Source: an uncultured Erythrobacter sp. | GTDB taxonomy: Bacteria > Pseudomonadota > Alphaproteobacteria > Sphingomonadales > Sphingomonadaceae | NCBI GenBank assembly: GCA_913061345.1 | Contig: CAJXTZ010000042.1 | Span: forward strand, 1-21,579 | DNA length: 21,579 nucleotides | Direction of reading: 5' to 3' | Part shown: positions 1 through 7,744 of the stretch, piece by piece | Numbering within the stretch: the stretch's first letter is position 1 | Layout: every line of letters begins with the position of its first letter | Notes under the pieces: generated by a model | The model's input: the letters and a program-made list of their open reading frames with translations, nothing else | Told to the model about the DNA's origin: nothing | Database searches by the model: none | Position numbers and translations under genes: made by a program

Positions 1-25
1 GCTCGGAGATGTGTATAAGAGACAG
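1..25. other. Nextera transposase adapter remnant (sequencing artefact)
   Basis: Bases 7-25 read AGATGTGTATAAGAGACAG, the 19-base Tn5 mosaic end used in Nextera libraries. The six bases before it, GCTCGG, match the adjoining part of the Nextera read-2 adapter, so all 25 bases agree with the 3' end of that adapter. The genomic sequence begins at base 26, inside ispH. This is library DNA left at a contig end, not a transposon of the organism. Confidence 0.97.
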
Positions 26-209
26 CCACGTAGCGATTATGGACGATCTCGTGCCGGACGTAGACGGGTGCGCCATATTTTTCGATCGCCTTCTCGACGA
101 TCTCTATGGCGCGATCCACACCGGCGCAAAAGCCGCGCGGGGCGGCAATCATTACGCTAAGCGGTAGTTTTTCGCCCGAAGGGCGGTTTTCCTGAAATGG
201 GGCGTTCAT
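26..209 (-). CDS. ispH: 4-hydroxy-3-methylbut-2-enyl diphosphate reductase, N-terminal fragment
   Basis: IspH (LytB) is the last enzyme of the MEP isoprenoid pathway. It uses a 4Fe-4S cluster to reduce HMBPP to IPP and DMAPP in the cytoplasm. Only the first 61 codons are present, because the contig ends at the adapter junction. The visible part carries family signatures: [12 protein letters not shown] with the first cluster-ligand cysteine at about residue 28, then [12 protein letters not shown] with a conserved active-site histidine at about residue 57. The start is the ATG whose complement lies at 207-209. The gene is divergent from the lipoprotein gene at 313, with about 100 bases between them. 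The truncation is an assembly edge, not a mutation. Confidence 0.93.
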
Positions 210-260
210 GCAGGGCTCTCTAGCTGTTGTCGCCCAGTCGGGAAAGGGCTAGGGCCCTGC
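210..260. repeat. Imperfect inverted repeat in the ispH/lipoprotein divergent gap
   Basis: GCAGGGCTCT at 210-219 and AGGGCCCTGC at 251-260 are inverted copies with one mismatch in ten, separated by 31 bases. They lie directly upstream of the ispH start, between two divergent genes, so an operator is possible. In GC-rich DNA a 10-base arm with a mismatch can arise by chance. No convincing -35/-10 pair was recognised in the gap. Confidence 0.25.
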
Positions 261-312
261 GAGCGAAATTTGGCGGACGAAACTTGCCGCATGCATGATA
301 CAAGGAATGGGA

Positions 313-963
313 ATGAAAGCTCGGATCGCAATACTTGCAGCTGCCGCAGGCCTGACGGTTTTGGGCGGCTGCCGCAGCGAAGGCGATATCGTGGTGGACA
401 CAGGCGTTGGCATCACCGCCCTTCGGTCTGTCTGCCCTGCGGTAGGCGTTCCCGATTATACCGGCGATATCACGCTGTTCTCGCCCGCCGACGCGCGCAC
501 GCTGGATGCGTTGGACGTGACGGCGGCGATTACCAACGTACGGTCCACCTGCGATGAAACGGGTGACCAGGTATATGCCAGCGCCACTTTCGACGTGATT
601 GCCACCCGCAGCAACACTGCCAGCCCGCGCACCGTTAGCTTACCCTATTACTCCACCGTCATGCGGGGCGGTTCTTCCGTGGTGGCCAAGCGTATCGGCC
701 AGGTCGAACTCAGTTTTGCCGCGGGTGAATCGCGTGCGCAGGCCAGCGGCACCGCCGGGGCTTATGTAAACCGCGCGGAGGCCACGCTTCCCGAGGATAT
801 TCGCGAGCGCATTACCCGCCGTCGCCGTGCTGGCGACCAGTCTGCCGCAGTCGATCCGCTGACCGAGCCGGATGTCCGCGCTGCAATTGCACGCGCCACG
901 TTCGAATTGCTGATCGGTTTTCAACTGACCGAAGATCAACTGGCGTACAACGCTACGCGGTGA
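313..963 (+). CDS. Putative lipoprotein of unknown function
   Basis: A 216-residue protein that I cannot assign to a characterised family. It starts with a lipoprotein signal peptide: MKAR, a hydrophobic stretch at about residues 5-18, and the lipobox LGGC with the lipidated Cys at residue 20. It is therefore probably membrane-anchored and faces the periplasm. The rest is soluble and mixed, with an Arg-rich ITRRRR segment near residue 167. The start at 313 is preferred over in-frame ATGs at 295 and 307 because AAGGA (302-306) sits six bases upstream and the signal peptide then begins normally. It is divergent from ispH and 63 bases upstream of argS, so it may share a transcript with argS. Confidence 0.75.
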   Translation: MKARIAILAAAAGLTVLGGCRSEGDIVVDTGVGITALRSVCPAVGVPDYTGDITLFSPADARTLDALDVTAAITNVRSTCDETGDQVYASATFDVIATRSNTASPRTVSLPYYSTVMRGGSSVVAKRIGQVELSFAAGESRAQASGTAGAYVNRAEATLPEDIRERITRRRRAGDQSAAVDPLTEPDVRAAIARATFELLIGFQLTEDQLAYNATR

Positions 964-1026
964 ATTGGGGTTGCCCGGTAAATCGTATGCTTTGCGCAGA
1001 CGGCCAAACAGGCTAACGGCGCGCAC

Positions 1027-2772
1027 ATGTCCGAGAACCAAACGATCTACGCAGCCTTTGCGGAAAAACTCGATGCCGTGCTTTCCGCGCTGGAGATGGA
1101 AGGCACGCTGCCGCCCGAAACGAACCGCGCGAATGTAAGCGTGGAGCCGCCGCGCGATCCATCGCATGGCGACCTTGCCACGAATGCCGCAATGGTGCTG
1201 GCAAAGCAGGCGAAAACCAATCCACGCGCCCTGGCAGAGCAGATTGTCGAGCATTTGCAGCGCGATCCCGCCATCACCTCTGCTGAAATCGCCGGACCGG
1301 GCTTCATCAACCTTCGCCTTGCTCCGCAAAGCTGGATTGAAGAGCTGTCTGCGATCGCCGCGAGGGGCGATGAATACGGCAAGTCTGCCGTGGGTGCGGG
1401 CACCACGATGAATATCGAATATGTCTCTGCCAACCCCACGGGGCCGATGCACATGGGCCATTGCCGCGGCGCGGTGGTGGGCGACGCGCTGGCCAGCCTG
1501 CTGGAACACGCAGGCCATGAGGTAACGCGCGAATACTACGTCAACGACGCTGGCGGACAGGTGGATACGCTCGCCCGCAGCACGCACCTGCGTTACCGCG
1601 AGGCGCTGGGCGAGGATATCGGCCGTATCCCCGAAGGCATGTATCCCGGCGATTACCTCGTTCCTGTCGGCGAGGCCGCTGCCGATGAATTCGGCGATCG
1701 TTTCATATCCGAGCCTGAAGAAGAATGGCTGCCGATCTTCCGCGCTTTCGCAGTGGAACGGATGATGGACGTCATCAGGTCCGACCTTGCCCTGCTGGGT
1801 ATCAAGCACGATGTCTTCGCGTCCGAGGCGGCGCTTCAGGCTGCAAAAAAGCCCGAGGCCGCCGAGGCGTGGCTGCGCGAGCACGATCTTGTATACGATG
1901 GCGTGCTGGAAAAGCCCAAGGGCAAGACCATCGAGGACTGGGAAGCGGTGGAACTGCCGCTGTTCCGCTCCACCAGATACGGGGACGACCAGGATCGTCC
2001 CATCCGGAAGTCGGACGGTAAATGGACCTACTTCGGTGCCGACCTTGCCTATCACATGCAGAAGGCGGAAGGCGCCGATGCGCTGATCGATATCTGGGGT
2101 GCGGATCATGCCGGTACGGTAAAACGGATCAAGGCCGCCGTGGCTGCATTGTCCGAGGGGCAGGGCACCGCCATCCCCTTCGACGTGAAGCTGGTGCAGA
2201 TGGTGCAATTGCTGCGCGGCGGAGAGCCGGTGAAAATGTCCAAGCGGTCGGGCAATTTCGTGACCATCGCCGACATGGTAGAAGAAGTAGGCAGGGACGT
2301 TGTGCGTTTCACCATGCTGACCCGCAAGCCCGAAGCGCAAATGGATTTCGATTTCGCCAAGGTCATCGAGGCGAGCAAGGACAATCCCGTTTTTTACGTG
2401 CAGTACGCCCATGCCCGGATCTGCTCCATACTGCGCAAGGCAAGCGCGGAGGATTTGGCGCCATCAGATACCAGGCTGGACCTGTTGGGGGAGGACGAAC
2501 TCACCCTGATAAAGCAGGCCGCGCAGTTCCCGCGCGAAGTGGAAGCCGCCGCCCGCGCGCGCGAACCGCACCGCATCGCCTTCTACCTTTACGATCTCGC
2601 GGCCGCTTTCCATGCCTTCTGGAACCTGGGCAACGATGATGCGGAAAAGCGCATCATCGTGGCACAATCGCCCGAACTGTCCGGCGCGAGGCTTTTCCTT
2701 GCTGCGCAAATCGGGCAGGTAATTCGCAATGGTCTCGGAATACTTGGTGTTGAGGCGGTTGAGGAGCTTTAG
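1027..2772 (+). CDS. argS: Arginyl-tRNA synthetase
   Basis: A class I aminoacyl-tRNA synthetase that charges tRNA-Arg with arginine in the cytoplasm. The 581-residue length is normal for the family. The N-terminal additional domain covers about residues 5-90. The HIGH signature appears as HMGH at 142-145 in the typical ANPTGPMHMGH context, followed by the conserved YYVNDAGGQ. The KMSKS-type loop reads KMSKR at 403-407 with SGNF after it. The C-terminal anticodon-binding domain begins near FYVQYAHAR. The SPOR protein gene starts three bases after the stop, suggesting co-transcription. No strong ribosome binding site is visible before the ATG. Confidence 0.98.
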   Translation: MSENQTIYAAFAEKLDAVLSALEMEGTLPPETNRANVSVEPPRDPSHGDLATNAAMVLAKQAKTNPRALAEQIVEHLQRDPAITSAEIAGPGFINLRLAPQSWIEELSAIAARGDEYGKSAVGAGTTMNIEYVSANPTGPMHMGHCRGAVVGDALASLLEHAGHEVTREYYVNDAGGQVDTLARSTHLRYREALGEDIGRIPEGMYPGDYLVPVGEAAADEFGDRFISEPEEEWLPIFRAFAVERMMDVIRSDLALLGIKHDVFASEAALQAAKKPEAAEAWLREHDLVYDGVLEKPKGKTIEDWEAVELPLFRSTRYGDDQDRPIRKSDGKWTYFGADLAYHMQKAEGADALIDIWGADHAGTVKRIKAAVAALSEGQGTAIPFDVKLVQMVQLLRGGEPVKMSKRSGNFVTIADMVEEVGRDVVRFTMLTRKPEAQMDFDFAKVIEASKDNPVFYVQYAHARICSILRKASAEDLAPSDTRLDLLGEDELTLIKQAAQFPREVEAAARAREPHRIAFYLYDLAAAFHAFWNLGNDDAEKRIIVAQSPELSGARLFLAAQIGQVIRNGLGILGVEAVEEL

Positions 2773-2775
2773 GAC

Positions 2776-3498
2776 ATGAGTCTGCCTGTGGGGGGAAGTG
2801 ACGAAAACGGCATGGAAAACACCGGGTCCGAAGAGGTGTACGAAGCCGAGGAGCAGCTTGCTCTCACCGACGAGGACGCCGCGCTGCCATGGCTTGAAGA
2901 CGATGGCGAATACGGTGAGGAAGGCGCTTTCGACGCGCGACTGATCTGGTTCACGCTCATCGGCCTGCTGGTTCTCGGTGCCATTCTGGCGGCGGCGTGG
3001 TGGCTGCTGCGCGACCGGGCCGATCCCGAACTGGTGGCCGACGGAACGGTTCTGCAAGCACCCGACGGCCCTTACAAGGAACGTCCCGAAGATCCCGGCG
3101 GTCGCCAGGTGGAGGGCACAGGCGATACTGCTTACCAGGTTGCCCAGGGCGAATCCCGGCGCGGCCTGCTTGCCGAAGATGAGAGCGAAGCGCCCCGGCC
3201 AAGTATCGACGTCTCTCAGGGCGAAAGTGATGATAGTGGCGAGGAAGAGGCGCATCCCGCCGGTTCCGTCTTCGTGCAAATCGGCGCCTACACCAGTCGC
3301 TCCGACGCGAGCCAGGCATGGGTCGATGCGCGCGGACGTTATTCGGCCCTTTCCGGCCTCGACAATCGCATTGTAGAGGCAGAAGTGAACGGTGCGAAAG
3401 TCTATCGCCTGCAGGCCATCGCAGCCAATCGAGAGGCTGGCGATGCCACCTGCCGGTCAATCCGCAACGCGGGCGGGGACTGCTATATTCGCCGATAG
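2776..3498 (+). CDS. SPOR domain protein, single-pass inner membrane
   Basis: A 240-residue protein with the usual architecture of alphaproteobacterial SPOR proteins. It has an acidic cytoplasmic N-terminus (residues 1-53, rich in Glu and Asp), one transmembrane helix at about 56-78, a low-complexity acidic linker, and a C-terminal SPOR domain at about 163-240 (GSVFVQIGAYTSRSDA onward). SPOR domains bind septal peptidoglycan stripped of stem peptides, so the protein is probably located at the division site. It lies three bases after argS and 82 bases before nagZ, another peptidoglycan-linked gene. It is FtsN-like in layout but should not be called FtsN on this evidence. Confidence 0.85.
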   Translation: MSLPVGGSDENGMENTGSEEVYEAEEQLALTDEDAALPWLEDDGEYGEEGAFDARLIWFTLIGLLVLGAILAAAWWLLRDRADPELVADGTVLQAPDGPYKERPEDPGGRQVEGTGDTAYQVAQGESRRGLLAEDESEAPRPSIDVSQGESDDSGEEEAHPAGSVFVQIGAYTSRSDASQAWVDARGRYSALSGLDNRIVEAEVNGAKVYRLQAIAANREAGDATCRSIRNAGGDCYIRR

Positions 3499-3580
3499 CT
3501 GGGGCGACAGGGGCGTTTTCCCCCGCACTGCGGTCTGAAAAGCTTGCACCCTGGCGCGGATTTGGGCCTAATCCACGGCT

Positions 3581-4600
3581 ATGACGCCAGCCATATTCAG
3601 TCTTTCCGGCCTCGAACTGACCGGGGAAGAGCGTGCCTTCTTTGCCGATACTCAGCCGGCGGGGTATATCCTGTTCGGTCGCAACGTTGAAAACCGCGAA
3701 CAACTGCGCGCGCTGACGGACAGCTTGCGGGAACTGCACGAACGCGACGATCTGCTGATTTCCATCGATCAGGAAGGCGGGCGGGTCGTGCGGATGAAGC
3801 CGCCCGAGTGGGACGCCTATCCCGCGCCCGGCGCCTTTGCCGATCTTTACAGAATCGCTCCTGCCAGCGCCATCCAGGCCATCCGCGCCAACTCGCAGTT
3901 GCTTGCGCAGGATCTGACCGAAGTGGGCATCACGGTGGATTACCACCCTGTTCTCGATATCCCTGCAAAAGGCGCGCACGATGTTATCGGAGACCGTGCC
4001 CTGGGCCGCGATCCGATGCAGGTGGCAGCACTGGGGCGCGCCACGCTGGACGGACTGGCGCGCGGCGGCGTGATCGGCTGCATCAAGCACATGCCGGGCC
4101 ACGGCCGCGCCACGGTAGACAGCCACAAGGACCTGCCCGTAGTGGAGGCGAGCGAGGCCGAACTCGAAACCGACATGGCGCCTTTTGCCAGGCTGGCCGA
4201 TGCTCCCATCGCGATGACGGCGCATATCCGTTACACCGCTTGGGACGCCGATAATCCTGCCACGCAGTCCAAATACGTAATATCGCAGATTATCCGCAAG
4301 CGGATCGGGTTCGATGGCCTGCTTATGTCCGACGATATCGACATGCAGGCTCTGGACGGCACCATTCCCGAGCGGTCGCAGCGTGCGATAGCGGCAGGCT
4401 GCGATCTGGTGCTGAATTGCTGGGGCAAGATGGATGACATGGTCGGCACGGCCAAGGTCCTGCCTGCGATGTCCGATGTCAGTCGCGAAAGGCTCGATCG
4501 CGCGATGGCAGGTGCGGGCAAGGTGTCCGACGATACCCCGCGCGCAGAATTGCTGGCTGCGCGGGATGCCATCCTCGACTTGGCGAAACAGCAGGCGTGA
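3581..4600 (+). CDS. nagZ: Beta-N-acetylhexosaminidase, glycoside hydrolase family 3
   Basis: NagZ removes N-acetylglucosamine from 1,6-anhydroMurNAc-peptides during peptidoglycan recycling in the cytoplasm. The 339-residue, single-domain form fits the Gram-negative enzyme. Visible signatures are IDQEGGRVVRM at about 62-72, KHMPGHG at 169-175, the Asp-Ser-His acid/base dyad at 180-182, and the nucleophile region MSDDI with Asp251. There is no signal peptide, as expected. Its stop codon overlaps the GTG start of scpA by four bases. The 82-base gap upstream shows no clear Shine-Dalgarno sequence and no convincing promoter. Confidence 0.96.
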   Translation: MTPAIFSLSGLELTGEERAFFADTQPAGYILFGRNVENREQLRALTDSLRELHERDDLLISIDQEGGRVVRMKPPEWDAYPAPGAFADLYRIAPASAIQAIRANSQLLAQDLTEVGITVDYHPVLDIPAKGAHDVIGDRALGRDPMQVAALGRATLDGLARGGVIGCIKHMPGHGRATVDSHKDLPVVEASEAELETDMAPFARLADAPIAMTAHIRYTAWDADNPATQSKYVISQIIRKRIGFDGLLMSDDIDMQALDGTIPERSQRAIAAGCDLVLNCWGKMDDMVGTAKVLPAMSDVSRERLDRAMAGAGKVSDDTPRAELLAARDAILDLAKQQA

Positions 4601-5433
4601 CCGGGATGGAAGACGGCCCCCTGATTGATGATATCGCTGCGGCTTCCGCTTCCGACGATGGTAGCGTGGACTGGCGCGGCGTAGCCGCTCCCGACCCGAC
4701 CGATTCCAGCGCACTTTATATCGAGCTGGAGAACTGGGAAGGCCCGCTGGACTTGTTGCTGGACCTCGCCCGCCGGCAGAAGGTGGATCTGAAGTCGATT
4801 TCCATCCTCGCGCTGGTGGACCAGTATATTGACTTCATCGAACAGGCCGAGGCGCTAAAGCTGGAAATCGCCGCCGATTACCTGGTGATGGCGGCCTGGC
4901 TCGCTTACCTGAAATCTGCCCTGTTGCTGCCCAAGGAGGAGCAGGAAGACCCCTCGCCGGAGGAACTGGCACTCAGACTGCAACTGCGCATCGCCCGGTT
5001 GGGCGCAATGCGAGAGGCGGGCGCGCGGCTGATGGGGCGCGACCGGCTGGGCCGCGATGTTTTTGCACGCGGAGCGCCTGAGGGCCTGAGAACGCTCAGG
5101 AAAAACCACTGGCAGTGCAACTGGTATCAACTGGTGCACGCCTATGGGCAGGTGAAACTGCGGACAGAGCCCGTGGTGCACATGGTGGCGGAACGCCCGG
5201 TGATGACGCTGGATTCTGCGATCGACCGTGTTTCGGCAATGCTGGGCGTATCGCTGGACTGGATGGAATTGCGCACCTTCCTGCCGGTGGATGCAGAACC
5301 GCGCCTGCGCAAGTCGGCGCTGGCCAGCAGTTTCGTCGCCGCGCTGGAACTGGCCAAGCGGGGGCGCGCGGAAATTCGACAGGAAGAGGTTTTCGGCCCC
5401 CTTCATTTGCGACGGATAAAGGCCGATGCCTGA
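4597..5433 (+). CDS. scpA: Segregation and condensation protein A
   Basis: ScpA is the kleisin subunit that bridges the SMC heads and works with ScpB in chromosome condensation and segregation. The kleisin N-terminal motif is clear: LENWEGPLDLLLDLARRQ at about residues 44-61, followed by KVDLKSISILALVDQYIDF. The length of 278 residues is typical. The GTG at 4597 gives a GTGA overlap with the nagZ stop and suggests translational coupling; an ATG at 4606 is an alternative. ScpB begins inside the last eight bases of this gene, so nagZ, scpA and scpB very probably share one transcript. Confidence 0.95.
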   Translation: MTGMEDGPLIDDIAAASASDDGSVDWRGVAAPDPTDSSALYIELENWEGPLDLLLDLARRQKVDLKSISILALVDQYIDFIEQAEALKLEIAADYLVMAAWLAYLKSALLLPKEEQEDPSPEELALRLQLRIARLGAMREAGARLMGRDRLGRDVFARGAPEGLRTLRKNHWQCNWYQLVHAYGQVKLRTEPVVHMVAERPVMTLDSAIDRVSAMLGVSLDWMELRTFLPVDAEPRLRKSALASSFVAALELAKRGRAEIRQEEVFGPLHLRRIKADA

Positions 5434-6142
5434 AGATCGGCAAAGCGATCCGGACGAATTGGCACGCGCAGTGGAGGCCTGTCTTTTCGCAGCGGAGGAA
5501 CCGCTGACGCGCGAGCAGATTTCGGCGCATCTGGGTGACGCCGACGTAAAGGACGCGCTGGCGGCCTTGCAGGAGCAGTATGCAAAGCGGGGCGTACACT
5601 TGGTGGAACGCGGCAAGCGCTGGCAATTCCAGACCGCGCCCGATCTTGCGCATATCCTTCGCCGAGAGAAAGACCAGCTGCGTCGCCTGAGCCGGGCGGC
5701 AACCGAAGTGCTGGCGATCGTCGCCTATCACGAGCCTGTCAGTCGTGCCGAGATCGAGGCCATTCGCGGCGTGCAGACCAGCGGGGGCACGCTGGACGTG
5801 CTCATGGAAGCGGGCTGGGTGCGCGTGGCTGGCAGGCGCGAGGTGCCCGGACGGCCGGTAATATACGCCACGACACCGGAATTTCTCACCCATTTTGGCT
5901 TGGAGAGCCGAAAGGATTTGCCAGGGCTTGCCGAACTGAAAGCGTCCGGCCTGCTGGACCCCGTCGACGATGCCTACGAAGACCTGATGGAGCAGAAGGC
6001 CAGCGATGCCCGTGTCGAGGGTGAGGAACCCGCAGAAGATGGTCGCGATAGCGATCTTGATGTCCGATCTGCTGATGGGGCGCAAGCCCACCGCGACGAG
6101 CCGGATGTAGAGACGCTGGAAAAGCCCGAAGAAAGCGCCTAG
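5426..6142 (+). CDS. scpB: Segregation and condensation protein B
   Basis: ScpB dimers bind ScpA and help load and regulate the SMC complex. The protein has the two expected winged-helix regions: ARAVEACLFAAEEPLTREQI near the N-terminus, and RAATEVLAIVAYHEPVSRAEI with RGVQTSGGTLDVLMEAGW in the middle. This is followed by the conserved GRPVIYATTPEFLTHFGL. The conserved part ends near residue 190. The last ~45 residues are an acidic, probably disordered tail, common in alphaproteobacterial ScpB. The gene overlaps scpA by eight bases and ends 32 bases before tatA. Confidence 0.95.
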   Translation: MPEDRQSDPDELARAVEACLFAAEEPLTREQISAHLGDADVKDALAALQEQYAKRGVHLVERGKRWQFQTAPDLAHILRREKDQLRRLSRAATEVLAIVAYHEPVSRAEIEAIRGVQTSGGTLDVLMEAGWVRVAGRREVPGRPVIYATTPEFLTHFGLESRKDLPGLAELKASGLLDPVDDAYEDLMEQKASDARVEGEEPAEDGRDSDLDVRSADGAQAHRDEPDVETLEKPEESA

Positions 6143-6174
6143 ACTCTGGCCTTAAAAGATTTCGGAGAATATTC

Positions 6175-6435
6175 GTGGGTAGCATTGGACCATTCCAGAT
6201 CCTGATTATCGCGCTGGTTATCCTGGTGCTGTTCGGGCGCGGACGTATCAGCGAGATGATGGGCGATTTCGGCAAGGGCGTTAAGAGCTTTCGTAAGGGC
6301 CTGACAGAGGAGGAGAAATCCACTTCCGACGATGCGCCTTCCGCGCGAATCGAAGGCCCCGCGCATGAGGCGAAACCTGTTGCGGAAACCGTCGATCCGG
6401 CACCGGCAGCCACCGGCGACAAGACGCCCTCTTAA
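6175..6435 (+). CDS. tatA: Sec-independent translocase protein TatA
   Basis: TatA oligomerises to form the conducting element of the twin-arginine pathway, which exports folded proteins across the inner membrane. The 86-residue protein has the family layout: a short transmembrane helix at about residues 5-20, a Phe-Gly hinge at 20-21, an amphipathic helix (RISEMMGDFGKGVKSFRKGL) and a variable polar tail. The start is a GTG, supported by GGAG at 6164-6167 seven bases upstream. It is the first gene of a tatA-tatB-tatC set that follows scpB with only a 32-base gap. Confidence 0.95.
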   Translation: MGSIGPFQILIIALVILVLFGRGRISEMMGDFGKGVKSFRKGLTEEEKSTSDDAPSARIEGPAHEAKPVAETVDPAPAATGDKTPS

Positions 6436-6463
6436 GCCGATTGCTAGCGAGCGCCGCTGAGCC

Positions 6464-6913
6464 ATGTTCGATATCGGCGCAACCGAACTGTTGCTTATCG
6501 TGGTCGTGGCGATCCTCGTCATCGGTCCCAAGGATCTGCCGCTAGCCATGCGCACGGCAGGTCGCTGGATCGGCAAGATCCGCAAGATTTCCGGCCATTT
6601 CCGCACCGGCCTCGATGCGATGGTGCGCGAGGCGGAGCTGGACGACATGGAAAAGAAGTGGAAGGCGCAGAACGAGAAGGTGATGCAAGAGCATCCCGAT
6701 GGTGCGCCCACCCAGATTTCCGGCGAGATGGAGCCAACCGGCGCCTATCCTCCTGACAAGGCTGCCGAACTGAAGCGGCTGGCGAAGGACAAGAGCGCTG
6801 CCAACGAAGCTGCCGCTGCAGAGTCGAAAGCGGCACAGGGTGTAGCCAGCAAGGCAGAATCGACGGATGCTGCCGCAAAACCCGAAGAAAAACGTGCGAA
6901 GGATGCCGATTGA
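6464..6913 (+). CDS. tatB: Sec-independent translocase protein TatB
   Basis: TatB joins TatC in the receptor complex that recognises twin-arginine signal peptides. The 149-residue protein starts MFDIGATELLLIVVVAILVIGPKDLP, with one N-terminal membrane helix and the GPKDLP hinge typical of TatB rather than TatA. An amphipathic helix follows, then a long charged Ala/Lys/Glu-rich tail that is likely to be flexible. Its stop codon TGA (6911-6913) shares its last base with the tatC ATG, so the two genes are probably translationally coupled. Confidence 0.95.
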   Translation: MFDIGATELLLIVVVAILVIGPKDLPLAMRTAGRWIGKIRKISGHFRTGLDAMVREAELDDMEKKWKAQNEKVMQEHPDGAPTQISGEMEPTGAYPPDKAAELKRLAKDKSAANEAAAAESKAAQGVASKAESTDAAAKPEEKRAKDAD

Positions 6914-7728
6914 TGGCGTTCAAGATTTCCGATCTGGACGATACGCAGGCTCCTTTGATGGAGCATCTGGTGGAACTGCGCGGCCGCCTCGTGCGCGCAG
7001 TGGCGGCACTGGGTATCGCTTTTGCCGTATGCCTGTATCTCGCCGACGATATTTTCGGCATCCTCGTGCGCCCGCTGACCGCCAGTTTCGGCGCGGGCGA
7101 GGGCCGACTGGTCTATACCCAGCTTTACGGCGCGTTCTTCGTCGAGATCAAGGTGGCGCTGTTCGCGGCCTTTTTCGTAAGCTTTCCGATCATCGCCAAC
7201 CAGCTCTGGGCCTTCGTTGCCCCGGGGCTCTATGCGCGCGAGAAAAGGGCTTTCCTGCCCTTCCTGATCGCCACGCCGGTATTGTTCACGTCGGGCGCTT
7301 GTCTTGCTTATTTCGTCGTAATGCCGCTGGCTTTTCCGTGGTTCCTCGGCTTTCAGGGCAATGTGGGCGGCATCGATGCCGAGGCACTGCCCGAAATGGG
7401 GCAGTATCTCGATCTGGTGATGCGCTTCATCCTGGCCTTCGGGATCAGCTTTCTGCTGCCGGTGCTGCTCATGCTACTGAACCGTGCCGGACTGGTGTCG
7501 CGCGATCAGCTTGTGGCAGCGCGCAAATACGTGATCGTGCTGGTGGTGGCCCTGGCGGCGATCATCACCCCGCCCGATATCATCTCGCAACTGGTGCTGG
7601 CCGTGCCGTTGCTGTTCCTCTTCGAAGGCTCGCTGGTTTTGATGAAGATCACCGAACGACGTGACGCCAAGCGCAAGGCAGAGGAAGCCGAAGAAGCGGA
7701 CACGACGAAAAGCGACCCTTCATTGTAA
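6913..7728 (+). CDS. tatC: Sec-independent translocase protein TatC
   Basis: TatC is the polytopic core of the Tat receptor and binds the twin-arginine motif. The 271-residue protein carries the N-terminal cytoplasmic motif EHLVELRGRL, the periplasmic loop signature FVAPGLYAREKR, six predicted hydrophobic segments, and the conserved ITPPDIISQL before the last helices. The ATG at 6913 overlaps the tatB stop (TGATG), which supports this start over a TTG three bases earlier. It ends 16 bases from the convergent amidohydrolase gene. In many alphaproteobacteria serS and surE follow tatC; here they do not. Confidence 0.96.
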   Translation: MAFKISDLDDTQAPLMEHLVELRGRLVRAVAALGIAFAVCLYLADDIFGILVRPLTASFGAGEGRLVYTQLYGAFFVEIKVALFAAFFVSFPIIANQLWAFVAPGLYAREKRAFLPFLIATPVLFTSGACLAYFVVMPLAFPWFLGFQGNVGGIDAEALPEMGQYLDLVMRFILAFGISFLLPVLLMLLNRAGLVSRDQLVAARKYVIVLVVALAAIITPPDIISQLVLAVPLLFLFEGSLVLMKITERRDAKRKAEEAEEADTTKSDPSL

Positions 7729-7742
7729 GGGCAGGCTGCCCT
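7728..7742. terminator. Possible shared terminator hairpin between convergent genes
   Basis: AGGGCAG (7728-7734) and CTGCCCT (7736-7742) are perfect inverted arms around one base. After allowing for a minimal loop, a GC-rich stem of about five or six pairs remains. It lies between the convergent ends of tatC and the amidohydrolase gene, where a bidirectional terminator would be expected. There is no T-run on either side, so intrinsic termination is uncertain. Confidence 0.35.
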
Positions 7743-7744
7743 CC

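Noticed and set aside
7..25. Tn5 mosaic end as evidence of a resident transposon
   Set aside because: It is the engineered Nextera sequence with its adjoining adapter bases at a contig end; no transposase gene or target duplication is present.
640..2412. A 590-codon open frame antisense to argS
   Set aside because: It is a shadow of codon bias in GC-rich DNA. argS on the other strand has all family motifs, and the antisense product resembles nothing and has no ribosome binding site.
3519..3534. GGGG-CGTTTT-CCCC hairpin after the SPOR gene as a terminator
   Set aside because: The stem has only four pairs and no T-run follows; nagZ continues in the same direction.
2957..4714. A 585-codon open frame antisense to the SPOR and nagZ genes
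   Set aside because: It runs across two well-supported genes and a gap, with Arg-rich composition typical of a non-coding frame.
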